This document shows positions 63,640 through 64,000 of a DNA stretch of 64,000 nucleotides, piece by piece; position 1 is the first letter of the stretch; each line of letters starts with the position of its first letter. The translations under genes and the position numbers were made by a program. Below the pieces are notes generated by a model that worked only from the letters and a program-made list of their open reading frames with translations, was not told the DNA's origin and searched no databases. Source of the stretch: Cymodocea nodosa. Taxonomy: Eukaryota; Streptophyta; Magnoliopsida; Alismatales; Cymodoceaceae. The stretch covers positions 930,001 through 994,000 of the forward strand of contig CM072337.1 of assembly GCA_036874045.1 (NCBI GenBank), given 5' to 3'.

Positions 63640-64000
63640 CCTTCCATAGGACCTTCTACTTTTATACGATGAATCGCTCTTCCACGCTTTAATGGAAGAA
63701 GAAACCTTGCCGCGAGTTCGTCTGGTAAAACTACCACTACTATTTTTTCCGTCTTCGATTGCCATCTCGCCCTCCTCCTGCACTGGAAGAATTCGTAGTC
63801 GGGTGATGGAGAAGAGTTTGGGTTCTATGCTTGTCGGCTGCTGCTTGCGAGGTGAGAAGATTAAAGCTTCATTCGCTTGAAGTTTGCGGTTTTCCGGCGA
63901 ATTCTGCACAATCGGTTGAAACTCGAGCACTCGCCTTAAGCATCGAAGGGTAGGGTTTTTGTTTGGTTGTGTCCTGTGGAGGAGAACTTGGTGGAGGGAA
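63640..64000. other. Possible gene start at the right edge
   Basis: The sequence becomes less AT-rich and carries 'gtagggtttttg' near 63951, common in plant leaders. Overlapping frames exist on both strands (plus 63692-63880, minus 63589-63930) and neither is recognisable. A gene beginning just beyond the window is plausible. Confidence 0.25.

Noticed and set aside
1-64000. CRISPR arrays, tRNA or rRNA genes, bacterial operons
   Set aside because: None was seen. There are no regularly spaced repeats, no cloverleaf-type A/B box pairs that I could support, and the gene structure is clearly nuclear plant.

Overview
This is a piece of an angiosperm nuclear genome. The evidence is AT-rich DNA, GT-AG introns from under 100 bp to over 7 kb, plant Copia retrotransposons and plant RTE-type LINE remnants, and four recognisable conserved genes plus one plant-type gene of unknown function. 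I cannot place the species. I saw no sign of bacterial, organellar or viral-genome origin, and no CRISPR array, tRNA or rRNA gene.

Layout. 1-3855: a broken minus-strand Ty1/Copia element that runs off the left edge. 3856-6659: gene-free sequence with a 63-bp tandem duplication. 6660-20293 (+): the last nine coding exons of a DGS1/NCA2-family gene, encoding a mitochondrial outer-membrane protein. One intron carries a complete but coding-dead Copia element (8822-13838) with both LTRs, PBS, PPT and a 5-bp target duplication. 20294-25450: repeat-rich spacer with a truncated Copia 3' end and a short open frame behind a telobox-like motif. 25684-26337 (+): a small three-exon plant gene, DUF7787-like. 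28492-31828 (-): complete 11-exon RRP41, a core exosome subunit (241 aa). 34449-42524 (+): complete 12-exon RIO1 kinase (about 585 aa). Its introns hold a 516-bp inverted-repeat element, a 281-bp TRIM-like element and a LINE fragment. 47422-56935 (+): complete ACLB, ATP-citrate lyase subunit B (608 aa, 16 coding exons plus a 5'-UTR intron). 57000-64000: repeats, including an LTR-like block, a terminal-inverted-repeat element and a poly(A) tract, with a possible gene start at the right edge.

The genes are ordinary housekeeping genes and do not form an operon or cluster. RRP41 and RIO1 are divergent neighbours and both act in rRNA processing or ribosome maturation. ACLB makes cytosolic acetyl-CoA and DGS1 affects mitochondrial and galactolipid metabolism; neither is linked to the others by anything visible here.

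Exon coordinates were read by hand from splice signals and reading-frame continuity. In RRP41 and ACLB the exon lengths sum exactly to the expected protein lengths. The most noteworthy finds are small mobile elements: the TRIM in RIO1, the 28-bp LTR palindrome, the recently inserted but coding-dead Copia, and seven dispersed 3' ends of one LINE family. I found no convincing new biological system.
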